From Thalassobellus sediminis (GTDB lineage: Bacteria > Bacteroidota > Bacteroidia > Flavobacteriales > Flavobacteriaceae), in assembly GCF_044386045.1 (NCBI RefSeq), contig NZ_JBISCD010000040.1:1860001-1924000 (forward strand): a stretch of DNA of 64,000 nt, read 5' to 3'. The notes beneath the pieces were generated by a model. That model did not search any database. It saw only the letters and a program-made list of their open reading frames with translations, and was not told where the DNA came from. Within the stretch, counting starts at the first letter, position 1, and each line of letters begins with the position of its first letter. A program made the position numbers and the translations under genes. Of this stretch, positions 26,084-34,812 are shown in pieces.

Positions 26084-27106
26084 ATGAATAACCCTTTAAT
26101 AAGATTTTTTAGAACAAAAATATATACGGCTGTATTTCTATTGGCTATTATATTAACAATTGGTATTGTTGGTTATAAATTAATTTCTAATTATTCTTGG
26201 GTTGATTCTGTTTATATGACGGTAATTACTATAACTACTGTAGGCTTTGGAGAAGTAGTTCCGCTTGATGATCAATCAAAAATTTTCACAATTTTTTTAA
26301 TACTTGCAAGTGTTGTTATAGTAGGTTATGCGCTTTCTACAATTACCGAGTATATTTTAAGTAAAGATCATATTGAAGAATTAAAACATAAAAAGATGCA
26401 AAAAAAGATAGATAGTTTTAAAAATCATGTTGTTGTTTGCGGTTATGGTAGAAATGGAAAACAAACAGTACGGAAATTATTGGCTCACAATCGATCGTTT
26501 GTTATAATAGAAAAGAATAAGGAGATGGAAGAGCGTTTACAGTTTGATGATGTGCCTTATGTTATTGGAAATGCAAATGAAGATGAAGTTTTAATTCAAG
26601 CAGGAGTTGATAGGGCTTCTAATTTTATATCAGCGCTACCTAATGATGCCGATAATTTGTTCGTTGTACTTTCTGCAAGACAAATTAATAAAGATATAAA
26701 TATTATTAGCCGAGCATCAAATGAGTCGTCTTATGATAAACTAAAATTTGCTGGAGCCAATAATGTTATTTTACCAGACAAAATAGGAGGAGACCATATG
26801 GCGTCTTTAGTAGTGGTTCCAGGTTTAATGGAATTTATTGATAATTTATCTATTGTAGGTAAGTCTAATATCAATATAGAAGAAGTTGCTGTAGAAAAAT
26901 TATATAGCAAACAATCAATAAAAACTATCAAAGATTTAGATTTAAGAAGAAAAACAGGTTGTACTGTAATAGGTTATAAAGACGAAAACGGTGAATATAT
27001 TGTAAACCCAGAAGCAGAATTAGAATTAGCTCCCAATTCTAAAATTATTGTTTTGGGTAGACCTGAACAAATAGATGCACTTAATTCTGAATACAATATT
27101 GATTAG
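26084..27106 (+). CDS. Potassium channel with RCK (TrkA-N/TrkA-C) regulatory domains
   Basis: The 340-residue protein has two membrane helices (about 14-32 and 66-88) around a pore loop with the K+ selectivity filter TVGFGE (52-57). The cytoplasmic RCK domain follows, with Rossmann motif VVVCGYGRNGKQ (116-127), and a TrkA-C domain from about 255. It is an MthK-like inner-membrane channel gated by a bound ligand. It is translationally close to the PspC gene. Confidence 0.92.
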   Translation: MNNPLIRFFRTKIYTAVFLLAIILTIGIVGYKLISNYSWVDSVYMTVITITTVGFGEVVPLDDQSKIFTIFLILASVVIVGYALSTITEYILSKDHIEELKHKKMQKKIDSFKNHVVVCGYGRNGKQTVRKLLAHNRSFVIIEKNKEMEERLQFDDVPYVIGNANEDEVLIQAGVDRASNFISALPNDADNLFVVLSARQINKDINIISRASNESSYDKLKFAGANNVILPDKIGGDHMASLVVVPGLMEFIDNLSIVGKSNINIEEVAVEKLYSKQSIKTIKDLDLRRKTGCTVIGYKDENGEYIVNPEAELELAPNSKIIVLGRPEQIDALNSEYNID

Positions 27107-27212
27107 TAGGTTTCTGTTTTAACAATCATTTCTTTAAAATTCCGATTTTTTTTAGCATCTTGCTGCTTTTTAATAAGAATTTAATATTAAAACTAACAAA
27201 AATCATATTATT

Positions 27213-28805
27213 ATGAAGAAGCATCTTCTTTCAATTTTTACTATAATTTTACCATTTTTAACATTTGCTCAAGAAACTTCTGAAAAAGGTGTTGATCAAC
27301 TAATTGATGAGAAATTTGGAGATGCAACAGGATGGTTTGTTAATTTGATTTTTTATCAAATAGATTTTGGCGGAGGTGTAAAAGTTTTTTGGGTATTATT
27401 TCCATTAATTTTAGGAGCTTTATATTTTACTGTTTATTTTAAATTTATAAATTTTAGAGGTTTTTTAACTTCAATAAATATTGTACGAGGTAAGTATGAT
27501 GATCTAGATCATCATGAATCTTTAATAGCAGCAGGAGATTCAACACCAGGAGGAGATGCCATTGAGACAATAGCTATAGAAGGTCATGAAGGAGAAGTGT
27601 CGCATTTTCAGGCTTTAACAGCAGCGTTATCGGCTACAGTAGGATTAGGAAATATTGCAGGAGTTGCAATTGCTGTATCAATAGGTGGAGCAGGAGCTAC
27701 ATTTTGGATGATTATTGCTGGTTTATTAGGAATGGCATCAAAATTTGTAGAATGTACTCTTGGTGTTAAGTATAGAGATATAGGAGAAGATGGTACGGTA
27801 TATGGGGGACCCATGTATTATTTAACAAAAGGGTTGAAATCTAAAGGTCTTGGAGGTTTAGGAAAAGTATTAGCTGCTATATTTGCCATATTTGTTATTG
27901 GTGGTTCTTTTGGAGGTGGAAATATGTTTCAGGTAAACCAAGCGTTTCAATTAGTAGAAAATATTACAGGTGGAGATACTTCTTTTTTAAATGGAAAGGG
28001 ATGGGTGTTTGGTATTGTAATGGCTATTTTAGTTGGAATTGTAATTATTGGAGGTATTAAAAAGATTGCTAAGGTTACAGATAAAATTGTACCTTTTATG
28101 GTAGTTATTTATGTAGCTGCTTCTTTGTTTGTTATTTTCGTGAATATAGATATGGTAGGTGATGCATTTGTTCAAATATTTGATGGAGCCTTTAATCCTA
28201 AAGGTATTGCTGGTGGAGCCGTAGGAGTTTTGGTGCAAGGATTTAGGAGAGCAGCCTTTTCAAATGAAGCAGGTGTTGGTTCTGCATCAATAGCCCATTC
28301 AGCTGTAAAGACAAAATACCCAGCTAGTGAAGGAATGGTTGCTTTGTTAGAACCATTTATTGATACTGTAGTCGTTTGTACAATGACGGCCTTAGTACTT
28401 ATTATTACAGGAAATGTAGCAGCAGAAAATGCTTCGTTAAATGATGCGCAAGCAATTTTGTTAACATCAGGAGCTTTTGAGTCAGCAATTTCATGGTTTC
28501 CATATGTATTAACAATAGCTGTAGTATTATTTGCCTTTAGTACGATGATTTCTTGGTCTTATTATGGTTTTCAAGGTTGGGCATATTTATTTGGTAGAAC
28601 TAAAAAAATGGAATATACTTATAAGTTATTGTTTTGTGTATTTGTAGTAATTGGTTCTGCTGCAAGTTTAGGTTCTGTAATAGGGTTTTCTGATGCTATG
28701 ATTTTTGCTATGATGGTACCAAACACGATTGGGTTAGTAATACTAGCACCAAAAGTCAGAAAAGAGTTGAATAAATATCTCAAGGATATAAAAGCAGCTA
28801 AATAA
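27213..28805 (+). CDS. Sodium:alanine symporter family protein (AGCS)
   Basis: The 530-residue protein is full length for AGCS plus a short N-terminal leader. It shows SATVGLGNIAGVAIAVSIGG, GPMYYLTKGL and FRRAAFSNEAGVGSASIAHS, the hallmark segments of alanine/glycine:Na+ symporters, with about 10-11 helices. The N-terminus (LLSIFTIILPFLTFAQ) resembles a signal peptide, as seen in flavobacterial members. Substrate is alanine, glycine or a similar amino acid by family. Confidence 0.92.
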   Translation: MKKHLLSIFTIILPFLTFAQETSEKGVDQLIDEKFGDATGWFVNLIFYQIDFGGGVKVFWVLFPLILGALYFTVYFKFINFRGFLTSINIVRGKYDDLDHHESLIAAGDSTPGGDAIETIAIEGHEGEVSHFQALTAALSATVGLGNIAGVAIAVSIGGAGATFWMIIAGLLGMASKFVECTLGVKYRDIGEDGTVYGGPMYYLTKGLKSKGLGGLGKVLAAIFAIFVIGGSFGGGNMFQVNQAFQLVENITGGDTSFLNGKGWVFGIVMAILVGIVIIGGIKKIAKVTDKIVPFMVVIYVAASLFVIFVNIDMVGDAFVQIFDGAFNPKGIAGGAVGVLVQGFRRAAFSNEAGVGSASIAHSAVKTKYPASEGMVALLEPFIDTVVVCTMTALVLIITGNVAAENASLNDAQAILLTSGAFESAISWFPYVLTIAVVLFAFSTMISWSYYGFQGWAYLFGRTKKMEYTYKLLFCVFVVIGSAASLGSVIGFSDAMIFAMMVPNTIGLVILAPKVRKELNKYLKDIKAAK

Positions 28806-28828
28806 TAAATAATAGAAATTAAATTAAT

Positions 28829-29698
28829 ATGAAATCCCATTTCACGTTTTCTAAAGAACAGCGAAATGGGATTTTTTTATTAATACTCATCATTGTTTTA
28901 TTGCAATGTGTTTATTTCTATGTCGATTTTTCATCAGAAGATGTTCAAGTAAATAAAGATGAATTATCAACATACATCAAAGAAATCGATTCTCTTAAAT
29001 TAATTCAAATTGAAAAATCGAAGCCTAAAATATATCCTTTCAATCCAAATTATATAACAGATTATAAAGGCGTAAATTTAGGTATGAGCAATGAGGAAAT
29101 TGATAGATTATTAGATTATAGAAAGCAAAATAAGTGGATAAACTCAGTTAAACAATTTCAAGAAGTAACTAAAGTATCAGATTCGCTTTTAAAAACAATA
29201 ACTCCATTTTTTAAATTCCCAGAATGGGTTACAAGTGTTAAGTCAAGAACAGCTTCAATTTCTAGTTTTAATAATAAACAGAAAACTTTCGAGCAAAAAC
29301 AAGATTTAAATATAGCTACAGCGCAACAACTTCAAAAAGTAAATGGTATTGGAAAAGTGCTTTCTAATCGTATTGTAAAATTTAGAAATAAATTTGTTGG
29401 AGGTTTTATTGATGATGTGCAATTAAATGATGTTTACGGATTAACTCCAGAAGTATTAGAAAAACTAACAAAATTGTTTACGGTAAAAACGCCAAAGCAA
29501 ATCCAGAAAATAAAGCTTAATACGGCAACTGTAAATCAATTGGTAACAATTCAGCATATAGATTATGATTTAGCATATAAAATCATAGAGGAACGTCAAC
29601 TAAAGAAAAGATATTACTCCTTAGATGAATTAACAAAAGTTAAAGACTTCCCTTTAAATAAAATCGAGATAATTAAATTATATTTGTCGCTCGATTAA
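28829..29698 (+). CDS. Membrane-anchored helix-hairpin-helix protein (ComEA-like)
   Basis: The 289-residue protein has one N-terminal helix (about 14-31). It then carries two clear helix-hairpin-helix units and one weaker one: LNIATAQQLQKVNGIGKVLS (about 169-188), LNTATVNQLVTIQHIDYDLA (about 234-253) and an earlier VNLGMSNEEIDRLLDYR. HhH domains bind DNA without sequence specificity, so a periplasm-facing ComEA-like role in DNA uptake is possible but unproven. It lies 23 nt after the symporter gene and 7 nt before the acyl-CoA dehydrogenase gene. Confidence 0.85.
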   Translation: MKSHFTFSKEQRNGIFLLILIIVLLQCVYFYVDFSSEDVQVNKDELSTYIKEIDSLKLIQIEKSKPKIYPFNPNYITDYKGVNLGMSNEEIDRLLDYRKQNKWINSVKQFQEVTKVSDSLLKTITPFFKFPEWVTSVKSRTASISSFNNKQKTFEQKQDLNIATAQQLQKVNGIGKVLSNRIVKFRNKFVGGFIDDVQLNDVYGLTPEVLEKLTKLFTVKTPKQIQKIKLNTATVNQLVTIQHIDYDLAYKIIEERQLKKRYYSLDELTKVKDFPLNKIEIIKLYLSLD

Positions 29699-29705
29699 AA
29701 AAAAG

Positions 29706-30878
29706 ATGCAAATGAATAGTATGTACTTCACAGAAGAACATAACCTTTTTAGAAAAAGTCTTCAAGATTTTTTAAAAAAGGAAGTGGTTCCAAATATTGA
29801 TGCTTGGGAAAAAACAGGAACTATAGATCGTTTTATTTGGAAAAAGTTTGGAGATATGGGGTTTTTCGGAATCAACTATCCTGAAACTTATGGAGGTTCA
29901 AACTTAGATTTGTTTTATACTATTATTTTGCAAGAAGAACTTCAGAAAATAAATTCTGGTGGTTTTGCAGCTGCAATATGGGCACATGTGTATTTAGCAA
30001 TGACGCATCTTAAAGCTGAAGGTGATGAAGCTATTAAGCAAAAATATTTAGTACCTAGTATTGCAGGAGATAAAATAGGCTGTTTGTGTATAAGTGAGCC
30101 GTCTGGAGGAAGTGATGTAGCTGGTATGAGAACAAGAGCAGTTAAAGAAGGTGATTATTATGTTGTAAATGGTTCTAAAACCTTTATAACAAATGGTGTT
30201 TATAGCGATTATTTAGTAGTTGCTGCTAAAACAAGCCCTGAACTTGGTAATAAAGGTATGAGTATTTTTGTTGTAGATAGAGATACAGAAGGTATTTCGG
30301 CAACAAAATTAGATAAGTTAGGATGGAGAGCTTCAGATACTGCCGAAATTGCTTTTGATAATGTGAAGATTCCTGCTAGTAATTTGTTAGGAGAGGAAAA
30401 TCATGGTTTTGCTTATATAATGCAGCATTTTTCTTTAGAAAGATTAGTTATGGGGGTTAATGCACATGCTAGAGCCGAATATGCTTTAGAGTATGCGTTA
30501 AATTATATGTCAGAGCGTACAGCTTTTGGTAAAGAATTAAATAAATATCAAGCATTAAGACATAAGTTTGTTGATTTGTATGCAGATATGGAAATCTGTA
30601 AAGAGTATAATTATTCTGTTACTAATAAATTGAACAAAGGTGAATACGTCGTTAAAGAAGCTACTATATCTAAGTTGAAGTCTACTAAAATGGCAGATGA
30701 CGTTATATATGAATGTATGCAGTTTTTAGGAGGCTATGGTTATATGGAAGAATACCCTATGGCAAGATTGTTAAGAGATAGTAGGTTAGGGACTATAGGT
30801 GGCGGAACATCAGAAATATTACGTGAAATATTATCAAAAATGATAATAGATAAAAAAGAGTATAAACCAGCAACTTAA
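29706..30878 (+). CDS. Acyl-CoA dehydrogenase
   Basis: The 390-residue protein is full length for the family. FAD/substrate motifs are visible: CISEPSGGSDVAGMRT, FITNGVYSDYLVV and FGKELNKYQALRH. Near the C-terminus is LGGYGYMEEYPMARLLRDSR, the segment holding the catalytic Glu in the usual isoform. It oxidises acyl-CoA thioesters at the alpha-beta position in fatty acid or branched-chain amino acid breakdown; which one cannot be told. Start codons at 29712 or 29721 are alternatives. Confidence 0.92.
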   Translation: MQMNSMYFTEEHNLFRKSLQDFLKKEVVPNIDAWEKTGTIDRFIWKKFGDMGFFGINYPETYGGSNLDLFYTIILQEELQKINSGGFAAAIWAHVYLAMTHLKAEGDEAIKQKYLVPSIAGDKIGCLCISEPSGGSDVAGMRTRAVKEGDYYVVNGSKTFITNGVYSDYLVVAAKTSPELGNKGMSIFVVDRDTEGISATKLDKLGWRASDTAEIAFDNVKIPASNLLGEENHGFAYIMQHFSLERLVMGVNAHARAEYALEYALNYMSERTAFGKELNKYQALRHKFVDLYADMEICKEYNYSVTNKLNKGEYVVKEATISKLKSTKMADDVIYECMQFLGGYGYMEEYPMARLLRDSRLGTIGGGTSEILREILSKMIIDKKEYKPAT

Positions 30879-30897
30879 ATATTTTTACAATCAGAAT

Positions 30898-30925
30898 TTG
30901 AAATTCAAAAATATTTATATATTTG
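30898..30925 (+). promoter_or_regulatory. Promoter of rpsU (TTG-N17-TAnnTTTG)
   Basis: TTG (30898-30900), a 17-nt spacer and TATATTTG (30918-30925) match the Bacteroidota housekeeping promoter exactly, followed by CATCC at the expected start of transcription and a GAGAGGAGG purine stretch before the gene. Confidence 0.85.
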
Positions 30926-30962
30926 CATCCTGAAAATTCAAAAGAGAGGAGGTTAGGACACT

Positions 30963-31157
30963 ATGTTAATAATACCAATTAAAGAAGGAGAAAATATAGA
31001 TAGAGCATTAAAGCGCTTTAAAAGAAAGTTTGATAGAACTCAAACTAAACGTCAGCTTCAAACTCGTAAACAATTTATAAAGCCTTCAGTAAAACGTAGA
31101 GCGCTAATACAAAAAGCACAATATGTACAAGGCTTAAAAGATGCAGAAAATATTTAA
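30963..31157 (+). CDS. rpsU: 30S ribosomal protein S21
   Basis: The 64-residue basic protein begins MLIIPIKEGENIDRALKRF and contains the S21 core with KRKFDRTQTKRQLQTRKQF. It binds near the 3' end of 16S rRNA on the small subunit. It has its own promoter and terminator, and thus is expressed alone. A purine-rich GAGAGGAGG 11 nt upstream of the start is a strong ribosome-binding-like site, unusual in a phylum that mostly does without one. Confidence 0.97.
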   Translation: MLIIPIKEGENIDRALKRFKRKFDRTQTKRQLQTRKQFIKPSVKRRALIQKAQYVQGLKDAENI

Positions 31158-31181
31158 TCTGTTCTTATAAAGTAGATATTT

Positions 31182-31209
31182 AAATCCCGCATTTTGCGGG
31201 ATTTTTTTT
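31182..31209 (+). terminator. Rho-independent terminator of rpsU
   Basis: AAATCCCGCA and TGCGGGATTT pair over a three-base loop, then a run of eight T in total. Confidence 0.9.
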
Positions 31210-31280
31210 GCTTAATAATTAAATAAAAGGTTGTAAATTTAGCTTTAATCAATCAATAACGTTTATTCCAAATTATTAAT

Positions 31281-32171
31281 ATGACTTTTAAATCATTTGC
31301 AGACTATTTATTGTTAGAAAAAAACTATTCAGCATTAACTGTAAAAGCGTATCAAAAAGATTTAGTGAGTTTCTTAGATTTTATTAAAAATGATTATGAA
31401 ACAAATTCTATTAGTAATGTTAATTATTCTCAAATACGAAGTTGGATAGTTTCTTTAGTAGAAAGTGGTTTAGTAAATAGAAGTATTAATAGAAAAGTGT
31501 CAGCTTTAAATACCTATTATAAGTTTCTGTTAAAAATAGGAGAAATTGATGTTAATCCTTTAGCAAAGCATAAAGCATTAAAAACAAGTAAAAAGATTCA
31601 AGTTCCATTTTCAGAAAAAGAAATAGCTACAGTTTTAGATGACTTACATTTCGAAAAAGATTTTGAGGGTATACGCGACAAATTAATAATAGAGCTATTC
31701 TATTCTACAGGTATTAGAAGAATAGAGCTTGTAGAATTAAAATTAACAAGTTTTAGTTTTGATAAAAAAACGTTAAAGGTATTAGGTAAAAGAAATAAAG
31801 AACGTATTGTTCCGTTATTAGAAACAGTATCACAAACATTGCTTAAATATATAAAATTAAGGAATGAATTAGAATGTATATTAGATGCTGATTATTTATT
31901 TTTAACAAAAAAAGGCGTTAAAATATATGAAACACTTGTTTACAGAATAATAAATGAGTATTTTAGTTTAGCATCTTCAAAAGTTAAAAAGAGCCCACAT
32001 ATATTAAGGCATTCTTTTGCAACACATTTGTTAAACCAAGGTGCCGATTTAAATGCTGTTAAAGAACTTCTAGGGCATTCAAGTTTAGCAGCAACGCAAG
32101 TATATACTCATAATAGTATATCAGAATTAAAAAAGGTACATATAAATACACACCCTAGGAGTAAGAAATAG
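31281..32171 (+). CDS. xerC: Tyrosine recombinase, XerC/XerD type
   Basis: The 296-residue protein has an N-terminal SAM-like core-binding domain (about 1-90) and a C-terminal catalytic domain. The full catalytic set is present: R146 in TGIRRIEL, K170 in GKRNKER, H240 and R243 in HILRHSFATHLL, H266 in LGHSSLAATQ and nucleophile Y275. Its size and its place between rpsU and hpf indicate the housekeeping recombinase that resolves chromosome dimers at dif, rather than a mobile-element integrase. XerC and XerD cannot be told apart firmly by eye. Confidence 0.9.
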   Translation: MTFKSFADYLLLEKNYSALTVKAYQKDLVSFLDFIKNDYETNSISNVNYSQIRSWIVSLVESGLVNRSINRKVSALNTYYKFLLKIGEIDVNPLAKHKALKTSKKIQVPFSEKEIATVLDDLHFEKDFEGIRDKLIIELFYSTGIRRIELVELKLTSFSFDKKTLKVLGKRNKERIVPLLETVSQTLLKYIKLRNELECILDADYLFLTKKGVKIYETLVYRIINEYFSLASSKVKKSPHILRHSFATHLLNQGADLNAVKELLGHSSLAATQVYTHNSISELKKVHINTHPRSKK

Positions 32172-32206
32172 GAGTAAAAATTATTGTCTAACCAAAACGA
32201 ATTAGT

Positions 32207-32509
32207 ATGAAAGTAAACACGCAATCAGTTAATTTTAATGCAGATCAAAAATTGATAGATTTTATCCAAAAACGTATGGATAAGTTAGATTTGTTTTACG
32301 ATAAAGTTATTAAATCAGATGTTTTTTTGAAAGTAGAGAATACCAGTGATAAAGAAAATAAAATTTTTGAAGCAAGAGTTAGTGTGCCTGGAGATAGTTT
32401 TGTTGTAAAGAAACAATGTAAAAGTTTTGAAGAAGGTGCAGATATGGCAGTTTCGTCGCTGGAAAGACAATTAAAAAAACGAAAAGAAAAATTAAGAGCA
32501 TATTTATGA
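32207..32509 (+). CDS. hpf: Ribosome hibernation promoting factor / RaiA family
   Basis: The 100-residue protein has the short HPF layout: QSVNFNADQKLIDFIQKRMD at the N-terminus, an internal sheet with SVPGDSFVVKKQCKSFEEG, and a basic C-terminal helix (RQLKKRKEKL). It binds the 30S subunit near the mRNA channel and inactivates or stabilises ribosomes in stationary phase. No long dimerisation domain is present. Confidence 0.9.
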   Translation: MKVNTQSVNFNADQKLIDFIQKRMDKLDLFYDKVIKSDVFLKVENTSDKENKIFEARVSVPGDSFVVKKQCKSFEEGADMAVSSLERQLKKRKEKLRAYL

Positions 32510-32530
32510 TAAAATTTATCAAAAAATGTT

Positions 32531-32559
32531 TTGAATAAATAAATAAATCTATACATTTG
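32531..32559 (+). promoter_or_regulatory. Promoter of the tRNA-tuf cluster
   Basis: TTG (32531-32533), an 18-nt spacer and TACATTTG (32552-32559) match the Bacteroidota promoter consensus, about 53 nt before the first tRNA gene. Confidence 0.8.
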
Positions 32560-32561
32560 CA

Positions 32562-32587
32562 GTCCGTTAGAAATAGCGGACTTTTTT
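32562..32587 (+). terminator. Terminator-like hairpin overlapping the transcription start of the tRNA cluster
   Basis: GTCCGTTA and TAGCGGAC pair (one wobble) around a GAAA tetraloop and are followed by six T. It lies directly after the -7 element, so it either ends hpf transcription or attenuates the new transcript. Confidence 0.55.
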
Positions 32588-32612
32588 ATGCTTTAAAAAC
32601 ATAAGAAAAAAA

Positions 32613-32686
32613 GCCGATGTAGCTCAGCTGGCTAGAGCAGCTGATTTGTAATCAGCAGGTCGTGGGTTCGAGTCCCTCCATCGGCT
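32613..32686 (+). tRNA. tRNA-Thr (TGT)
   Basis: The 74-nt cloverleaf has acceptor arms GCCGATG/CATCGGC, anticodon stem CTGAT/ATCAG with anticodon TGT, and T-loop GTTCGAG. An identical copy lies at 50340-50413. Confidence 0.95.
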
Positions 32687-32718
32687 CAAGTTCTTTAAAA
32701 TATTGATATAAGTTAATT

Positions 32719-32800
<82 letters not shown>

Positions 32801-32862
32801 CAAACTTTTCTCAAATTTTATTAAAATATTGGAAACCTTACAAGTATAAGCTTGTAAAAATT

Positions 32863-32935
32863 GCGAGAGTAGCTCAGTTGGTAGAGCGTCAGCCTTCCAA
32901 GCTGAATGTCGCCGGTTCGAACCCGGTCTCTCGCT
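32863..32935 (+). tRNA. tRNA-Gly (TCC)
   Basis: The 73-nt tRNA has acceptor arms GCGAGAG/CTCTCGC and anticodon stem TCAGC/GCTGA with anticodon TCC. Confidence 0.95.
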
Positions 32936-32939
32936 CTAA

Positions 32940-32959
32940 ATTCCTGCGAAGGCAGGAAT
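32940..32959. repeat. Short hairpin ATTCCTGC-GAAG-GCAGGAAT, copy 1
   Basis: A perfect 8-bp stem closes a GAAG loop, followed by CTCTTCTTT. The sequence at 45856-45875 is the same hairpin with one base pair changed on both arms. Confidence 0.65.
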
Positions 32960-33025
32960 CTCTTCTTTCATATTAATGCAGTTAGAAATAATTGTTTTTG
33001 AGAGAATAGGAAATAAAAACTTTAC

Positions 33026-33097
33026 GCCGGTGTAGCTCAGGGGTAGAGCGTTTCCTTGGTAAGGAAGAGGTCACGAGTTCAATTCTCGTCATTGGCT
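33026..33097 (+). tRNA. tRNA-Thr (GGT)
   Basis: The 72-nt tRNA has acceptor arms GCCGGTG/CATTGGC (with G-T pairs) and anticodon loop TTGGTAA with anticodon GGT. It is the tRNA next to tuf. Confidence 0.93.
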
Positions 33098-33168
33098 CTA
33101 TTTATTTAGAGTAAAAAATAGAATACACTAATATTATTATATAACTAAGATTAAAATTATTTAAAAAC

Positions 33169-34356
33169 ATGGCAAAGGCAACTTTCGATCGTTCAAAACC
33201 ACACTTAAATATTGGTACAATTGGACACGTAGATCACGGTAAAACAACTTTAACTGCTGCTATTACTAAAGTATTAGCTGATGCAGGTTTATCAGAAGCT
33301 AGAGATTTCGATACTATCGATAATGCTCCAGAGGAGAAAGAAAGAGGTATAACAATTAATACTTCACACGTAGAATATCAAACAGCAAATCGTCACTATG
33401 CACACGTAGATTGTCCAGGTCACGCCGATTACGTAAAGAACATGGTAACTGGTGCTGCGCAAATGGATGGTGCTATTTTAGTGGTAGCTGCTACTGATGG
33501 TCCTATGCCACAAACTCGTGAGCATATCTTATTAGGTCGTCAAGTAGGTATTCCTCGTATCGTTGTTTTCTTGAACAAAGTTGATATGGTTGATGATGAA
33601 GAGCTTTTAGAATTAGTAGATATGGAAGTTAGAGATTTATTGTCGTTCTATGAGTATGATGGTGATAATGGTCCTGTAATTTCTGGTTCTGCTTTAGGTG
33701 CACTTAACGGTGAACAAAAATGGGTTGATACAGTAATGGAATTAATGGCTGCTTGTGATGAGTGGATTGAAGAACCATTAAGAGAAGTTGATAAAGATTT
33801 CTTAATGCCTATCGAAGATGTATTCTCTATTACTGGTCGTGGTACTGTTGCAACTGGTCGTATAGAAACTGGTATCGCTAACACTGGAGATCCTGTAGAA
33901 ATTATTGGTATGGGTGCTGAGAAATTAACATCTACTATTACAGGTATTGAAATGTTCCGTCAAATATTAGATAGAGGTGAAGCTGGAGATAATGCAGGTA
34001 TCTTATTAAGAGGTATTGAAAAATCTCAAATCTCAAGAGGGATGGTAATCTGTAAGCCAGGTTCTGTAACTCCACATGCTAAATTTAAAGCTGAGGTTTA
34101 TATTCTTAAAAAAGAAGAAGGTGGACGTCATACTCCATTCCATAATAACTACCGTCCACAGTTCTACGTACGTACAACTGACGTAACTGGAAACATTGCG
34201 CTTCCTGATGGAGTAGAAATGGTAATGCCTGGAGATAACTTAACTATTACTGTTGAGTTAATTAACACTATTGCAATGAACGTAGGTTTACGTTTCGCTA
34301 TCCGTGAAGGTGGTAGAACAGTAGGTGCAGGACAAGTAACTGAAATTTTAGACTAA
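33169..34356 (+). CDS. tuf: Elongation factor Tu
   Basis: The 395-residue protein has GTP-binding motif GHVDHGKT (19-26), switch I RGITINTSHVEYQT, DCPGHADYVKNM, and NKVDM. It delivers aminoacyl-tRNA to the ribosome. The gene is downstream of four tRNA genes and upstream of tRNA-Trp and secE, the same order as thrU-tyrU-glyT-thrT-tufB-secE in E. coli. It has no obvious promoter of its own in the 71-nt gap after tRNA-Thr, so it is probably expressed from 32531. Confidence 0.98.
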   Translation: MAKATFDRSKPHLNIGTIGHVDHGKTTLTAAITKVLADAGLSEARDFDTIDNAPEEKERGITINTSHVEYQTANRHYAHVDCPGHADYVKNMVTGAAQMDGAILVVAATDGPMPQTREHILLGRQVGIPRIVVFLNKVDMVDDEELLELVDMEVRDLLSFYEYDGDNGPVISGSALGALNGEQKWVDTVMELMAACDEWIEEPLREVDKDFLMPIEDVFSITGRGTVATGRIETGIANTGDPVEIIGMGAEKLTSTITGIEMFRQILDRGEAGDNAGILLRGIEKSQISRGMVICKPGSVTPHAKFKAEVYILKKEEGGRHTPFHNNYRPQFYVRTTDVTGNIALPDGVEMVMPGDNLTITVELINTIAMNVGLRFAIREGGRTVGAGQVTEILD

Positions 34357-34381
34357 ATTATAGTTTAATTAATATAGAGTT

Positions 34382-34408
34382 GAGGTATTTCGTTTTTCGG
34401 AATACCTT
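34382..34408 (+). other. Hairpin between tuf and tRNA-Trp
   Basis: GAGGTATT pairs with AATACCTT (one wobble at the end) across a CG-containing loop. There is no T-run, so it fits an RNA-processing or stability element better than a terminator. Confidence 0.45.
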
Positions 34409-34419
34409 GACTTATGTTT

Positions 34420-34492
34420 ACGGGTTTAGCTCAGTTGGTAGAGCACTGGTCTCCAAAACCAGGTGTCGGGAGTTCGAGTCTCTCAACCCGTG
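34420..34492 (+). tRNA. tRNA-Trp (CCA)
   Basis: The 73-nt tRNA has acceptor arms ACGGGTT/AACCCGT, anticodon stem CTGGT/ACCAG with anticodon CCA, and discriminator G. Confidence 0.95.
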
Positions 34493-34503
34493 CTTAAGTA
34501 GTT

Positions 34504-34521
34504 AGTAATTTTAAAATTACT
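34504..34521. repeat. 18-bp perfect palindrome after tRNA-Trp
   Basis: AGTAATTTTAAAATTACT reads the same on both strands. It may be a weak processing hairpin or chance in AT-rich DNA. Confidence 0.4.
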
Positions 34522-34600
34522 TTCAATAATATAAAGATTAAAATTTTGCTTAATTCAAATATTGAAAGACAAAGTTTTAATTCATTCAAAATAATAATAA

Positions 34601-34795
34601 ATGGCTGGATTTGTAAATTACGTAAAAGAATCATTTGGTGAACTTAAAAATAATGTGACTTGGCCATCATGGGCAGAAGCACAAAGTTTAACTGTTTTAG
34701 TTGCTGTGTTTTCAATTGTTTTTTCCTTAGCAATTTGGGGAGTAGATACCGTGTTTAGCAAGGTTATTGCATATTACTTTGAATGGATTAACTAA
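34601..34795 (+). CDS. secE: Preprotein translocase subunit SecE
   Basis: The 64-residue protein has the amphipathic helix VKESFGELKNNVTWPSWAEA and one membrane helix (about 32-55), the single-span form of SecE. It is part of SecYEG in the inner membrane. It lies 17 nt before nusG, the conserved pairing. Confidence 0.95.
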   Translation: MAGFVNYVKESFGELKNNVTWPSWAEAQSLTVLVAVFSIVFSLAIWGVDTVFSKVIAYYFEWIN

Positions 34796-34812
34796 TCGGT
34801 TAAAAAAAAATT

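Noticed and set aside
31281..32171. Tyrosine recombinase as integrase of a mobile element
   Set aside because: It sits between rpsU and hpf, has XerC/D length, and no attachment repeats or phage genes are near. The tRNA genes nearby have no partial duplicate at any boundary.
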